Source of the DNA: Biscogniauxia marginata
Taxonomy: Eukaryota > Ascomycota > Sordariomycetes > Xylariales > Xylariaceae
DNA length: 64,000 nt
Direction: 5' to 3'
Assembly: GCA_022695795.1 (NCBI GenBank)
Contig: MU404060.1
Location: 614,749 to 678,748 of the forward strand
How positions within the stretch are numbered: position 1 is the stretch's first letter; the number at the start of each line of letters is the position of its first letter. A program made the position numbers and the translations under genes. Under the pieces are notes generated by a model. That model ran no database searches. It was not told the origin of the DNA and saw only the letters and a list, made by a program, of their open reading frames with translations. Of the stretch, positions 46,660-58,800 are shown in pieces.

Positions 46660-48462
46660 ATGTCCGCCTTGGGCCAGACTGGGTCCAGCTCCCATACCCA
46701 TCCGGGCCTTACCTTTCCTCAGGTCAACGGACTCAGACGCGGATATCCATCTTCGCACTCGACCACGCCGCCGAAACCTTCTCCGACGCCTCAACACCAC
46801 CAATCTCCCTACCAGCCTCAGCAGTATACCCCCCAACAGCCCCCGCAGGGTACCTATCCTCATCATCTCTTCTCGACTACCACCCCGTCGCCTGTCCCCA
46901 ACGTTGCCAGCGTGCCGAATCTGCCGAACCTGCCAAATGGCAACTCCAGACATACTCCAGTTCAGGCTGCCCAGGCGAGCCAGGCCACCCAGCATGCCCA
47001 AGCTGCTATGCAAGCCGTACGGCAGCATCAGCACCAACGGGGCAGCCAGCAGCGCCAGATGCCCCAGCAGGCCGGCCCTTCCGCTTCCCTGGCATACCTC
47101 CAGCAGGCCATGAATCAACAACAACAACAACAGCCTGCCGTACAACCCGTCTCGCAACCGGTATCACAACCCGTCCAGCAGATATCGCATCCTCAGTCGA
47201 TACAGCAGCAAGTACAGCCTGTCCAACCGCCGCCCGTTCAGCAGGTCCCGCAGCCCCAGCCGGTCCAGCCAAATGACAACAAGCTGATGTCCCAGACCCC
47301 GCCGCTTCACCAACCCCATCCACAGACTCAACCGCCACCGCACCAGCAAGTCCATCCTCCGCCTCATTCTCAAGTTCACCAGCAACCTCCACCCCTACAG
47401 CCCCAGCCGACACCCCAGCCGCAGAGTCAACCCCCGCCAACTACGCAACCGGAGCCCGCGGTTTCGTCGCAAGATAATCACCACGATGATGATATGGAAT
47501 TGGATAGCCAGGCCGATTCGGGGGAAGGAGACAGCCATCTGCAGCCTAAGCTCATCGATGGCACGCCTTATGTCCCTCGTTCGCCCATGGGCGGCATGAT
47601 GTCTGCCCCGCCAGAGGGGGGGAGTTTCGCAAGCTTGGAAGCTGTGCATAGGTACGTGCTTGAATACTGCACGTCGGTTGGATACGCTGTTGTTATTGGG
47701 CGATCAAAGAAGACCGTACCTGGCTTAAAAAAGGTTCTTTTCGTATGTGATCGTGCTGGGAAACCTCCGAGCCGTGTCAGCCCGGAGCAGAGGAAACGCA
47801 AGACGTCTTCACGAAAGTGCAACTGTCAGTTTGGGTTTTTCGCCATCGAACAGAGAACACAATGGACGATTCGCTACCGTCCCGACAATGCTCATCTTTC
47901 GCACAACCACGGTCCTAGCGAGAGTCCGCTTTTGCACCCGGCTGCAAGGAAGCTGGACAGCAAGATGGTTGCCGCTGTGAAGAATCTCAAGGAATCTGGT
48001 AAGGACGAGCAGCAGCTCTATCGGACTAATGTATTAACTATGACAGGTATCGGTGTCAGCCAAACGTTGGAGATCCTACAGCAGCAGAATCCTCACGTTC
48101 CTCTGCTCCCTAGAGATATATACAATGCACGTGCAGCGATAAACCGCAACCCCCAGAAGGTAGAGGCGGGCATTGCCGAGCAAAGGCCTGCGATCTACAG
48201 CAAGCCTGCTCCCACGGCCGAGGAACGTATTCGATCTGACCTCAGGAAAGAGCTTGCACGAACTAGGGAGGAGCTGTCAAAGATCAAAGGCGAGCATCAA
48301 AAGGAAATAGACGAATTCAAGAAGCAGATCCTGGAGAAGGACAAGATCATTGAAAAGTTCGAGATGTTTATCGACATTTGCAATCAGCGAGTTATGGTAC
48401 AGAGGGAAAGACTGAATGACACCGGGGAGGCCAATGGCGGGTCAGGCGGCGCAAGCAACTGA
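46660..48462 (+). CDS. FAR1-type DNA-binding domain protein
   Basis: Single exon, 600 residues, probably a nuclear DNA-binding protein. Residues about 25-270 are Gln/Pro-rich (PPQ, QQPQ and VQP repeats). A short acidic segment (NHHDDDMELDSQ) follows. Residues about 323-420 form a FAR1/WRKY-GCM1 type zinc domain: FASLEAVHRYVLEYC, then VLFVCDRAG, SSRKCNCQFGFFA and HLSHNHGPSES, with the expected C...C...HxH ligands. This domain derives from the N-terminus of Mutator-like transposases, but no DDE catalytic core follows. Instead there is a linker and a C-terminal coiled coil (about 520-580, with EEIRSDLRKELARTREEL-like heptads), so it looks like a domesticated host factor. The translation start follows a pyrimidine-rich leader. 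Confidence 0.8.
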   Translation: MSALGQTGSSSHTHPGLTFPQVNGLRRGYPSSHSTTPPKPSPTPQHHQSPYQPQQYTPQQPPQGTYPHHLFSTTTPSPVPNVASVPNLPNLPNGNSRHTPVQAAQASQATQHAQAAMQAVRQHQHQRGSQQRQMPQQAGPSASLAYLQQAMNQQQQQQPAVQPVSQPVSQPVQQISHPQSIQQQVQPVQPPPVQQVPQPQPVQPNDNKLMSQTPPLHQPHPQTQPPPHQQVHPPPHSQVHQQPPPLQPQPTPQPQSQPPPTTQPEPAVSSQDNHHDDDMELDSQADSGEGDSHLQPKLIDGTPYVPRSPMGGMMSAPPEGGSFASLEAVHRYVLEYCTSVGYAVVIGRSKKTVPGLKKVLFVCDRAGKPPSRVSPEQRKRKTSSRKCNCQFGFFAIEQRTQWTIRYRPDNAHLSHNHGPSESPLLHPAARKLDSKMVAAVKNLKESGKDEQQLYRTNVLTMTGIGVSQTLEILQQQNPHVPLLPRDIYNARAAINRNPQKVEAGIAEQRPAIYSKPAPTAEERIRSDLRKELARTREELSKIKGEHQKEIDEFKKQILEKDKIIEKFEMFIDICNQRVMVQRERLNDTGEANGGSGGASN

Positions 48463-48797
48463 AGGAAGGACAATATTTAAAATGTGCATTTTCGAGAGAT
48501 CAAAAAAAAAGACGAGGTATGCAGGGTTTGGGTTCGGTTTGCCAAAGGAAGCATAGGCGTCTTGAGGTCGATAAATGGAACATATGATGGCGGCGGTGGG
48601 GTTCTGGCGTTATTTTTCCTTTTTCTTCTTCTTCTTTTACATGACGGGAAACCCTTGGGTTGCTTAAGGAGGAATTTAGGGATTTAAGGGAAACACAAGA
48701 GTCAGCGGACTTGACGATCATGGGCATGGTTTCTGCTTTATTACGGCAAGGGAAATAGAACTTGAAGAATTAGCATTCATGGACCTATCCGATATTT

Positions 48798-48817
48798 TGT
48801 TGTGTGTGTGTGTGTGT
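48798..48817. repeat. (TG)n microsatellite
   Basis: About nine TG units in the FAR1 gene 3' flank. Confidence 0.8.
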
Positions 48818-48885
48818 CTGTGAAGATTAGTTGCCTTACCGGATCGACCTGTTGTTATGCTTGGCTTGAATGACATGTAATGACT

Positions 48886-49012
48886 ACTACCTATGTAGGT
48901 AGTTATTAAGTATAGGTATCCTTCTCGAATTGTTTCTAGATTAGTAGGTAGGTACCTAGTTTTATGCAAGATATTTAGCTATATTACTTGTCTACTAAGT
49001 ACCTACCTAGGT
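48886..49012. repeat. TACCTAGGTA-type repeat cluster
   Basis: Units TACCTATGTAGGTA, GTAGGTAGGTACCTA and AAGTACCTACCTAGGTAG, in both orientations. Confidence 0.65.
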
Positions 49013-49818
49013 AGATAAATGGATCGAATTTAAGCAACGGATTTAAGCATAAGCAGGATGCAGGTTACATTGCGGTTTCCCACTTCCATACCTTCAGTCT
49101 GTTCTATTAATTAGTACGTATAATATAGGTAGATATGTATTGAGGAGATATGCATGTTGAAATTGTGAGGTATGATGAGTCACCTAGGCTACCTTACCTG
49201 TATGGCAGGTAGCCCGTAGAATGGTATAGTAGGGTACATGATACTTGATGAGGCTGCATGGATGCTACATGGCAGGCATGTATGTTGACGTCTATTGATT
49301 GTGTAACGCCAGTGGTGTGCGGTTTCACCTAAGTACCTAGGTACATACGGTACCTACCTGCGTCAGAGCTGTCGGTCGGCTGGCAGTTACCCCCCTGCAA
49401 TCGGCACAGGGCCAATCATAAGTCGGTGTGGGAGGGTCACCCCCCCTTCTGTGGAAATCCCTGCAGCGTCGCGACAGTTGGCGTACTTCGCGTACGGAGT
49501 ACAGCATTATTGATAAATCGCATCAGAAAGCGCATCCACCCCCTTCAACTTTAATGCCCCTAGTAAATCTGCCCATAGAACCGATCCACGACGAGACGGT
49601 CAGACAACACAGCAAACGAGACACTCCTTTACCTTTGTTCTCTGTTTTAATTTTTTTCAAATTAATACTCTCTCGCATAGAGCTCTGTACTGTACCTTCG
49701 TCAGAATCGCGCCTCCTGATTGAGTCTCAAGATACCCCTTCACCCCCTAATACACCGAGAAATGCTATTCGCCTCGTAGAAGCCAAACCCATCTTTGCTT
49801 TCACCCTCCACCGCCGCG

Positions 49819-52800
49819 ATGGAGGCTGTGGCATCGCCCTTGAGGCCTCAAAGTGCCGGTACCAACGGTGTCTCGTCTTACATCACCATCGATCCGGCTG
49901 TGGTGGTGGAGTATTTGGCCTCGGTGGTCACTATCGCTCTGGGAGCTACCCGCGCCGAGCTTGAGAGTCCCGACAATCTTCTATCCACCACGAATTACCC
50001 GGACACAGTACAACGATGTAGTCGGTTTGCGACCGATGCCCAGGTGGCCCTGTATATTCAGAAAGATGTCAAGCCGTCCGACAGCTTAGCAGACGGATCG
50101 GCGGACGATGGTAAGTGATGCTGTACACGCGTACAGGTACCGGAAGAAATGCTAACTCCAGATCTAACTTCTAGCACCTATAACCTACACGTACACAATC
50201 ACCTCCGAGATTTCTTCTTCGCCGACAACGGTGGCCTATCTTGCGCTGCTCAAGCGGCCGCAAGCGATCGACCCCTCGCTACCTTTGACTTCCCAGGTCC
50301 AGATCCAAACCCTACCCGGCACCGCTTCGCCCGCTAGCCTTGTTGCCGACCAGGGAGCCTCTGCTTCTCCCTTTGAAATTCTTCATTCTATTGTTCACAA
50401 TGCGCTGGCGCCCTACTTCGATGCCAACACCAAGACCTCGCAGGTCGGAAATGGGACTAGGAGCCGCGCCGACGTGGATGCGAAGACGGGCATTCCGGTC
50501 ACAAAGAAGCGAATGACGGAGCTTGAGTTGAGCTTGCTGCATCTTCAGCAGAATGTCGAGATCCCGGAACTGTCTCTCCCGTTCCATCCCGTCGTCCAGA
50601 CCGCACTGGAAGATGCCACTGCCCGCAACACACGACCTTCGACCGATTTGATACCCGCTCATCTCCTTGGGGACAGTACCTTCATGAACAACTTGCAATC
50701 CACTGTGAATAGCTGGATCAAGTCGATACAGGCAATCACGAAGCTCACCCGAGATCCGGTGACGAGAACAGCAACCCAAGAAATTAATTTCTGGCTGTCG
50801 ATGGAATCTGCGTTGGAGGGTATTGAGGCTCAGTTGAGAAGCGAGGGCGTGACCTTGACGTTAGAGATCCTCAAGCATGCAAAGCGTTTCCAAGCCACCG
50901 TCAGTTTCACGGCTGACACGGGCTTGAAAGAGGCCATGGAGATGGTACAGAAGTATAACCAGCTGATGCGAGACTTTCCTCTCGATGAGCTCCTATCTGC
51001 GACCTCGCTCCCTAAGGTGCAAGACGCCATTGCACAGATCTTTAGCCACATGAACAAGAAAATGAGGTTTAGCAACTATCCTATAGCTCGAACTTTGCAC
51101 CTGGTCGAAGCTATCTCCGCAGATTTGGAGGAGGTCATGCATCGTCTTCTTCCTGGTTCCGAACTGGTAGATCTTGATTATAAGGATTTCAAAAACCTCA
51201 TGGCTACCGCTGATGATATCTTCAAATCCTGGGACGCCCAGATCAAGGAATTCACGAATATTGCGCGAGAGACGACACGGCGGAGACAAGAGAAGTTCAT
51301 TCCTATTAAAGTCAACCCGAAGCACAATGAGTTACAAGCTCGTCTGAAATATATCGATAATTTCAGAGATAACCATGAGCAGCTGCAAAGAACTATTGTT
51401 AATGTTCTTGGGCCCAAGTCGACTATCAATGGTTTAGGCGAAGAGCCGACTGCTAATGGTGTTGCTCTCGTCGAGGAGATAGGCGATGTAGATGCGGTCG
51501 AGGAAGTGAAACAGGCCTGGGAAGCACTGAAGAACGTCGACCTTCTTGATGTGTCTCCTGAAGGTACGCAGAGATGGGTCAAGGCGGAGAACACTTACAA
51601 CGAGCGCACTTCGCGAGTGGAAAATTCGATCATCGCCAGGTTACGTGACCGACTTGCAACTGCAAAGAATGCGAACGAAATGTTTCGTGTCTTCTCTCAG
51701 TTCAATGCCCTCTTCGTCCGACCAAAGATTCGAGGTGCTATCGCCGAGTATCAAAACCAGCTCATTGACAATGTGAAGCAAGCCATATCAGGACTCCACG
51801 AACGTTTCAAGCAGCAGTATGGCCACTCCGAGGCTCATGCAATGGCCCAGCTGCATGACTTACCGCCCGTCTCCGGCGCCATTATCTGGGCACGTCAGAT
51901 CGAACGACAGCTTGATGGGTACATGAAGAAGGTTGAGGATATCTTGGGCTCCGACTGGGCACTTCACAGTGAGGGCCAAAAGCTCCAAACAGAGAGCGAG
52001 CTCTTCAGGAAGAAGCTCAACACGCAAGCAATCTATAAGGCTTGGATCGAGGATGTGCAACGAAAACAGATATCGATATCCGGTCGCCTCTTCAACATAA
52101 ATAAGATCAGGGCCGCAAACAATGCTTTGGAGCTCTCTGTCAACTTCGACGCCCAGATCATTGCGCTTTTCAAGGAGACACGAAATCTCGGTTGGCAAAA
52201 TTTCAACGTTCCCCACTCCGTGAATAACGTCGCGAAGGAGGCTAAGAGGGTGTACCCCTATGCCGTCAGTTTGATGGAAAGTGTGAGAACGTTTGCTCAG
52301 ACTACACGGCAGATCTCGGAAATGTCTGAGGTTTCTATCTTGCTGAGTGGTTATCAAAATGATGTCCACGTCTTGGTAGCCAAGGGCATACCTCTTAAGT
52401 GGGAGACCTTTGTCAACACCTGGGAATCATACCAGAAACCACTGCTGGCTAATGGCAGTATTGAGCACACTCTTGCCCGCGGGACTGAGAGCAAGCATGT
52501 TTTATTTGTGCGCGAGTTTGCCGCGGCTGCTTCACTTCTCCAGTCGAAGACTATCACGCTTGCAAACATCCACATCAACGTCCAGAAAGCACTCGCAGAG
52601 CTCGCCACGTGCCCATACGAGGCGTCCGAGTTTGAAGCACGGCTGCAAACCATACAAGCTGCTGTCGATCAGTTGAATTTGGAACAATATGTGAATCTAG
52701 GGTTCTGGGTGGAGAGGATGAATGAATGCATCAAGCTCACCCTCCTCGCTCGTCTACAACGCGCAGTCTCTGCATGGATTGAGGTATTCCAAGATGATAC

Positions 52801-55800
52801 TCCAATCAAACAGATCGAGGCTAGTCGACGGAAGCAGTTGGCACCGTCAGGGGAACCTTTCAAATCAGACGCCCCTATGATGAAACACTTGGTACACGAA
52901 ATCACCATGCGAAACCAGGTCATTTACCTGGACCCTCCTCTTGAATATGCCAGAGCCAGCTGGTTCCTGCAACTGCACGATTGGATCGGTATTGTCTGCA
53001 ATCTTCCGAAAATTAAGGCTTCTCGATACCAAATGAGCTTGACCTTGAGCACTGTTGTTCACGAGGAGGCACGCTTCAATGATTTGCCCAGCGACTGTAC
53101 CGACATTCTCGGTAGAGTTTACACTTCGGTGGAGCAGAAATTACAGGGCATCAGCGACTATGTCGATAAGTGGTTGCAGTTCCAATCTCTCTGGGATTTG
53201 CAGTCGGAACAAGTTTATGAACTCCTCGGCGACGAACTCTCCAAATGGCTACAGTTACTTCAGGAAATCCGGAAATCCCGTGGGACATTTGACACCTCTG
53301 AAATTAGCCGCGAGTTTGGCCACATAACGATCGATTATGGCCAAGTACAAGACAAGGTCAACGCAAAGTATGACCAATGGCAACATGAAATTCTGATGAA
53401 ATTTGCTGGACGCCTCGGCACTCGCATGCGAGAAGTGCACGCTGAGATCGAGAAAGCTCGACGAGATCTGGAAATGCAAAGCCTGGAAGCCACTTCGACC
53501 GCGCAAGCCGTTCAATTCATCACCATCGTGCAAAGCTGCAAGCGTAGGGTCAAGGCCTGGGCACCTGAAGTAGAGACTTTCCGTCAGGGCCAATCGACGC
53601 TTGTCCGGAGTAGATACAACCTTCCGAACGACTGGGTGGATGTGCAACAGGTTGATTCGCAATGGGACGCTCTCAATGAGCTGTTGACTAGGAAAGCGAA
53701 GATCGTCCAGGATCAAACCGATGCTCTAAAGGCCAAGATTGTGGCAGAGGATCAGGTCGTGATGGAGAAAATTGCTGAGATTGCATCGCAATGGAATGAG
53801 GAGAAGCCCGTCTCCGGTACTATCGCTCCAGATGTTGCATCAGCTACCCTCAGCTCTTTCGAGTCTCGAATTACTAAGCTCCAGGAAGAATCTGACATGG
53901 TATCCAAAGCCAAGGAAGCATTGGACCTCCCTGCGAGTCCCGAGTCATCTCTGACTGTCATCCTGGAAGAAGTCCATGACTTTAAGTCTGTATGGGCTGC
54001 CTTGTCAACGATCTGGAAGAGTTTGAACGAACTTCGCGAAATTCTCTGGAGTAGTGTTCAGCCTAGAAAAATACGAACTTCTATCGATGGCCTCATCAAG
54101 ATGACGAAGGAAATGCCCAGTAGAATGCGGCAGTATGCTGCTTTTGAACATATCCAAACTATCCTACGTCAGCATTTGAAAGTCACTAGTCTCCTGGGTG
54201 ACCTCAAATCGGAGGCTATTCGGGATCGGCACTGGACTAAGATTTGGAAGGATATCAAGCCCGGTCGTCGGTATTCGCCAGTTTCCATGACCCTCGGAGA
54301 TGTGTGGGATTTGAACCTAGTTGCTACCGAGGTTATTGTCAGAGACATCATCACACAGGCCCAGGGTGAGATGGCTCTGGAGGAGTTCCTAAAGCAGGTG
54401 AAGGAGACCTGGAATAGCTACCAGCTTGATCTCGTGCCATACCAGAACAAGTGTCGCCTGATCCGCGGCTGGGATGATTTATTCGCCAAGTGCAGCGAGA
54501 ACTTGAATTCCCTTCAGGCGATGAAACATTCGCCTTACTACAAGGAGTTTGAAGAAGAAGCTTCATCCTGGGAAGACAAGTTAAACCGCGTCCATGTCCT
54601 GTTTGATGTTTGGATCGATGTCCAGCGTCAATGGGTATACCTAGAAGGTGTCTTCACTGGTAATGCTGACATAAAGCACCTTTTACCCATTGAGTCCTCG
54701 AGGTTCCAAAACATCAACAGTGAGTTCATGGCGGTTATGAAAAAGGTGTACAAGCAGCCGATGGTGATGGATGTCCTAAGCATCACTGGTGTACAAAAGT
54801 CACTGGAACGTCTTGCTGAACTTCTCAACAAGATCCAAAAGGCGCTTGGTGAATACCTCGAAAAGGAACGAGTGTCGTTTCCACGGTTCTACTTTGTTGG
54901 TGATGAAGATCTCCTGGAAATGATCGGCAACAGCAACGATACTCTGCGTATCGCCAAACACTTCAAGAAAATGTTTGCCGGTTTAACAGGCCTAGTCATG
55001 GATGATGAATCAATCATCTCAGGCTTCACATCCAAAGAAGGAGAGGTTGTGCGTCTCAAGCAGGAAATATCCCTTGCTAAGGTGCCGAAGATTAATGATT
55101 GGCTGGCTTTGCTTGAGAATGGCATGAAAGCCACTCTGGCTGAACTCCTCGCTGAAGCTGTGGAGGCATATACGCCCATCTTCGAGTCCGACAACATTGA
55201 CCCGACAGCTATGAATGACTTCATGACCACATTTCCTAGCCAAATTGTTGTTCTTGCCACGCAGGTAGTTTGGACGACGGCGGTTGAGCAGGCTCTAAAT
55301 GATGGAGGCAAAACACTTCAATCCCTATTTGGTCGGGAAGTACAAGTCTTGCGTCTTCTAGCCGAAACCGTTCTAGGCGACCTAGAGGTCATACAGAGGA
55401 AGAAGTGTGAAGCTCTGATCACTGAATGTGTCCATCAACGCGACGTGATTGAAAAGCTTACCAAACTCAACGCTACGACACCAACACACTTCCTGTGGCT
55501 ATTACAAATGCGATACGTCTACGCGCCTGAGGGAGACTACCTACAACGTCTGCATATTAAGATGGCAAATGCCAAGCTAAATTACGGCTTCGAATACCTA
55601 GGTGTTCCTGACCGACTTGTGAGAACTCCTCTCACGGATCGCTGTTTTGGTACCCTTACCCAAGCCCTCTGTCAGAGACTCGGGGGTTCCCCATACGGGC
55701 CTGCTGGTACTGGAAAGACAGAATCAGTCAAGGCTCTTGGTGTCCAGCTTGGTCGCTTCACCCTTGTTTTCTGCTGTGATGATACTTTCGACTTCCAGGC

Positions 55801-58800
55801 CATGGGTCGCATCTTCTTAGGTATCTGCCAAGTTGGTGCATGGGGTTGTTTCGACGAGTTCAACCGTCTAGAAGAGCGAATTCTGTCCGCCGTATCGCAG
55901 CAGATCCAGAACATTCAACTTGGTCTCAAGCAAGGTGTCGAGGACGAAACTTCCCAGATTGAGTTAGTAGGACGCCAGCTTCGTGTCAACGCCAATACCG
56001 GTATCTTTATTACCATGAATCCTGGCTATGCGGGCCGTTCTAATTTGCCCGACAACTTGAAGAAGCTATTCCGAAGCGTGGCCATGTCCAAGCCAGACAA
56101 GGAGCTCATTGCGGAAGTCATGCTTTACTCCCAAGGTTTCAATCAGGCCAAGCAGCTCTCAAAACAGACTGTGCCCTTCTTCGACCAGTGCGCTGCGAGA
56201 CTGTCTAAGCAAGCTCACTATGACTTTGGTCTCCGTGCTTTGAAAAGTGTCCTTGTCAGTTCCGGTGGTCTCAAGCGTGCCCGTCTAACGAACAACGATG
56301 GCAACATCGGTGCTGAGGAAGTCGTAGAACCCGAAATCATTGTGCAAAGTGTGCGAGAAACCATCGCGCCGAAATTGATCAGACCCGATGTTGAGATCAT
56401 GATGACCATTGAGGGAGAATGTTTCCCTGGCGTTCAATATGTGCCTGCCAATCTAGAGCAGCTGGAGGACACCATCCGTCGCCTTGCAGCAGAGAGACAT
56501 TTGGTCGTCAATGAGACTTGGATGACCAAGGTACTCCAGCTTTATCAGATCCAAAATATCCACCATGGTGTCATGATGGTTGGCAACTCTGGCTCAGGAA
56601 AGTCAGCTGCTTGGCGACTACTTCTAGACTCGCTTCAGCAGGTTGAGGGCGTGGAGGGCGTTTCTCACGTCATTGACTCGAAAGTCATGTCTAAGGAAGC
56701 ATTGTACGGAAACTTGGACTCTACTACTAGAGAGTGGACGGATGGGTTGTTCACTAGCATTCTACGTAAGATTGTCGATAATCTTCGTGGAGAGGACTCC
56801 AAACGCCACTGGATCGTCTTTGATGGTGACGTTGATCCCGAATGGGTGGAGAACTTGAACAGTGTATTGGATGACAACAAGTTACTTACACTTCCCAACG
56901 GCGAGCGTCTCAACCTGCCGCCCAACGTTCGTATCATGTTTGAAGTCGAGACTCTGAAGTATGCGACCCTCGCCACGGTCAGTCGATGCGGTATGGTTTG
57001 GTTTAGTGAGGATACTGTCACGCCCAGCATGTTGGTCACAAATTACCTGGAGACTTTGAGAACCGTTGCCTTTGAAGATTTGGATGAGGATACCGCAGCC
57101 GCGGGCCAAAGCCCGGCCAAGACGCTTCAGATCCAGAGCCAAGTTGCTGATTTGTTGCACGCACACTTGACCACTGATAACTTCATTCTTGACGCTCTAA
57201 AGGAAGCCGAGTCATTCAACCACATTATGGAGTTTACTATTGCCCGTGTTTTGACGACTCTATTCTCCCTATTGAATAAGGCGGTTCGAGATATGATCGA
57301 GTATAATGCGGCGCATATCGATTTCCCTCTGGATCCCGAACAGATTGAGGCCTTCATCTCGAAGAAACTGCTACTTGCCCTGGTCTGGGCGCTAACTGGT
57401 GATTGCCCGCTCAGCGATCGTAAAACATTTGGTGATAATGTTGGTGCCCTAGCAAGCTTCGGTTCGCCACCGCTTGATGGTACCAGCTCGCTCATCGACT
57501 TTGATGTGACTCTCCCAATGGCCGAATGGGCACCATGGCAGAACCAGGTCCCCACTGTTGAGGTTAACACGCACTCAATTATTCAGACTGACGTGGTCAT
57601 TCCAACCCTTGATACTGTTCGCCATGAGGATGTGCTTTACTCTTGGCTTGCTGAACATAAGCCGTTACTATTGTGCGGCCCTCCCGGCTCTGGTAAAACG
57701 ATGACACTATTCAGCGCGCTTCGCAAACTACCCAACATGGAAGTCGTAGGCCTTAATTTCTCCAGTGCAACTACGCCCGACCTTCTCATTAAAACTTTCG
57801 AGCAGTATTGCGAGTATAAGAAGACCCTCAACGGCGTTATGCTGTCACCAACACAGATAGGACGCTGGCTTGTAATCTTTTGCGACGAGATAAACTTGCC
57901 TGCCCCTGACAAATACGGTACCCAGCGAGCCATCTCCTTCCTGCGCCAGCTAGTTGAGCATAATGGCTTCTGGAGAACTTCTGATAAGTCCTGGGTGACC
58001 CTTGATAGAATTCAGTTTGTCGGCGCCTGCAATCCCCCGACGGATGCTGGCCGTACGCCCATGGGCGCTAGGTTCCTCAGACATGCCCCGCTCATCATGG
58101 TTGATTATCCAGGCGAGCTCTCCCTGCTCCAGATCTATGGTACCTTCAACTCTGCTGTCCTTAAGATTATCCCGGCCTTGCGTGGCTACTCTGAGGCACT
58201 CACTCAAGCCATGGTCCGCCTCTATCTGGAGTCTCAACAACGTTTTACGCCCAAGATTCAACCACACTATGTCTACAGTCCTCGTGAACTGACACGATGG
58301 GTGCGTGGTGTGTACGAAGCAATCCGACCTCTAGAGACTCTTTCTGTCGAAGGATTAATCCGCATCTGGGCGCATGAGGCACTACGGCTCTTCCAGGATC
58401 GTTTGGTTGCCGAAGAAGAGCGGCAGTGGACTGACGAGGCTGTGCGCAGAATTGCACTGGAATTGTTCCCTACCATTGATGACCAGAAGGCGCTTGGTGG
58501 TCCAATCTTATTCTCCAACTGGCTTTCCAAGAACTATGTCCCAGTCGACCGAGAACAACTTAGGGATTTTGTTAAAGCTCGACTCAAGACATTTTGCGAA
58601 GAGGAGGTCGATGTTCCACTTATCCTATTCAATGACGTTCTCGAGCATGTCCTTCGGATTGATCGTGTCTTCAGACAACCACAAGGTCACCTCATCTTGA
58701 TCGGTGTTAGTGGAAGTGGAAAAACGACTCTATCCAGGTTCGTTGCTTGGATGAATGGACTCAAGGTCTTCCAGATCAAGGTCCACGGGAAGTACTCGGC

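Larger units (their letters stand above)
48463..49818. other. Intergenic region, dynein promoter side
   Basis: 3' flank of the FAR1 gene and promoter and leader of the dynein gene. Contains a (TG)n tract at 48798-48817 and TACCTAGGTA clusters at 48886-49012 and 49318-49362. No gene seen. Confidence 0.5.

Noticed and set aside
46466..47276. Two plus-strand frames overlapping the FAR1-domain gene
   Set aside because: Alternative frames of the Gln/Pro-rich repeats; composition artefacts.
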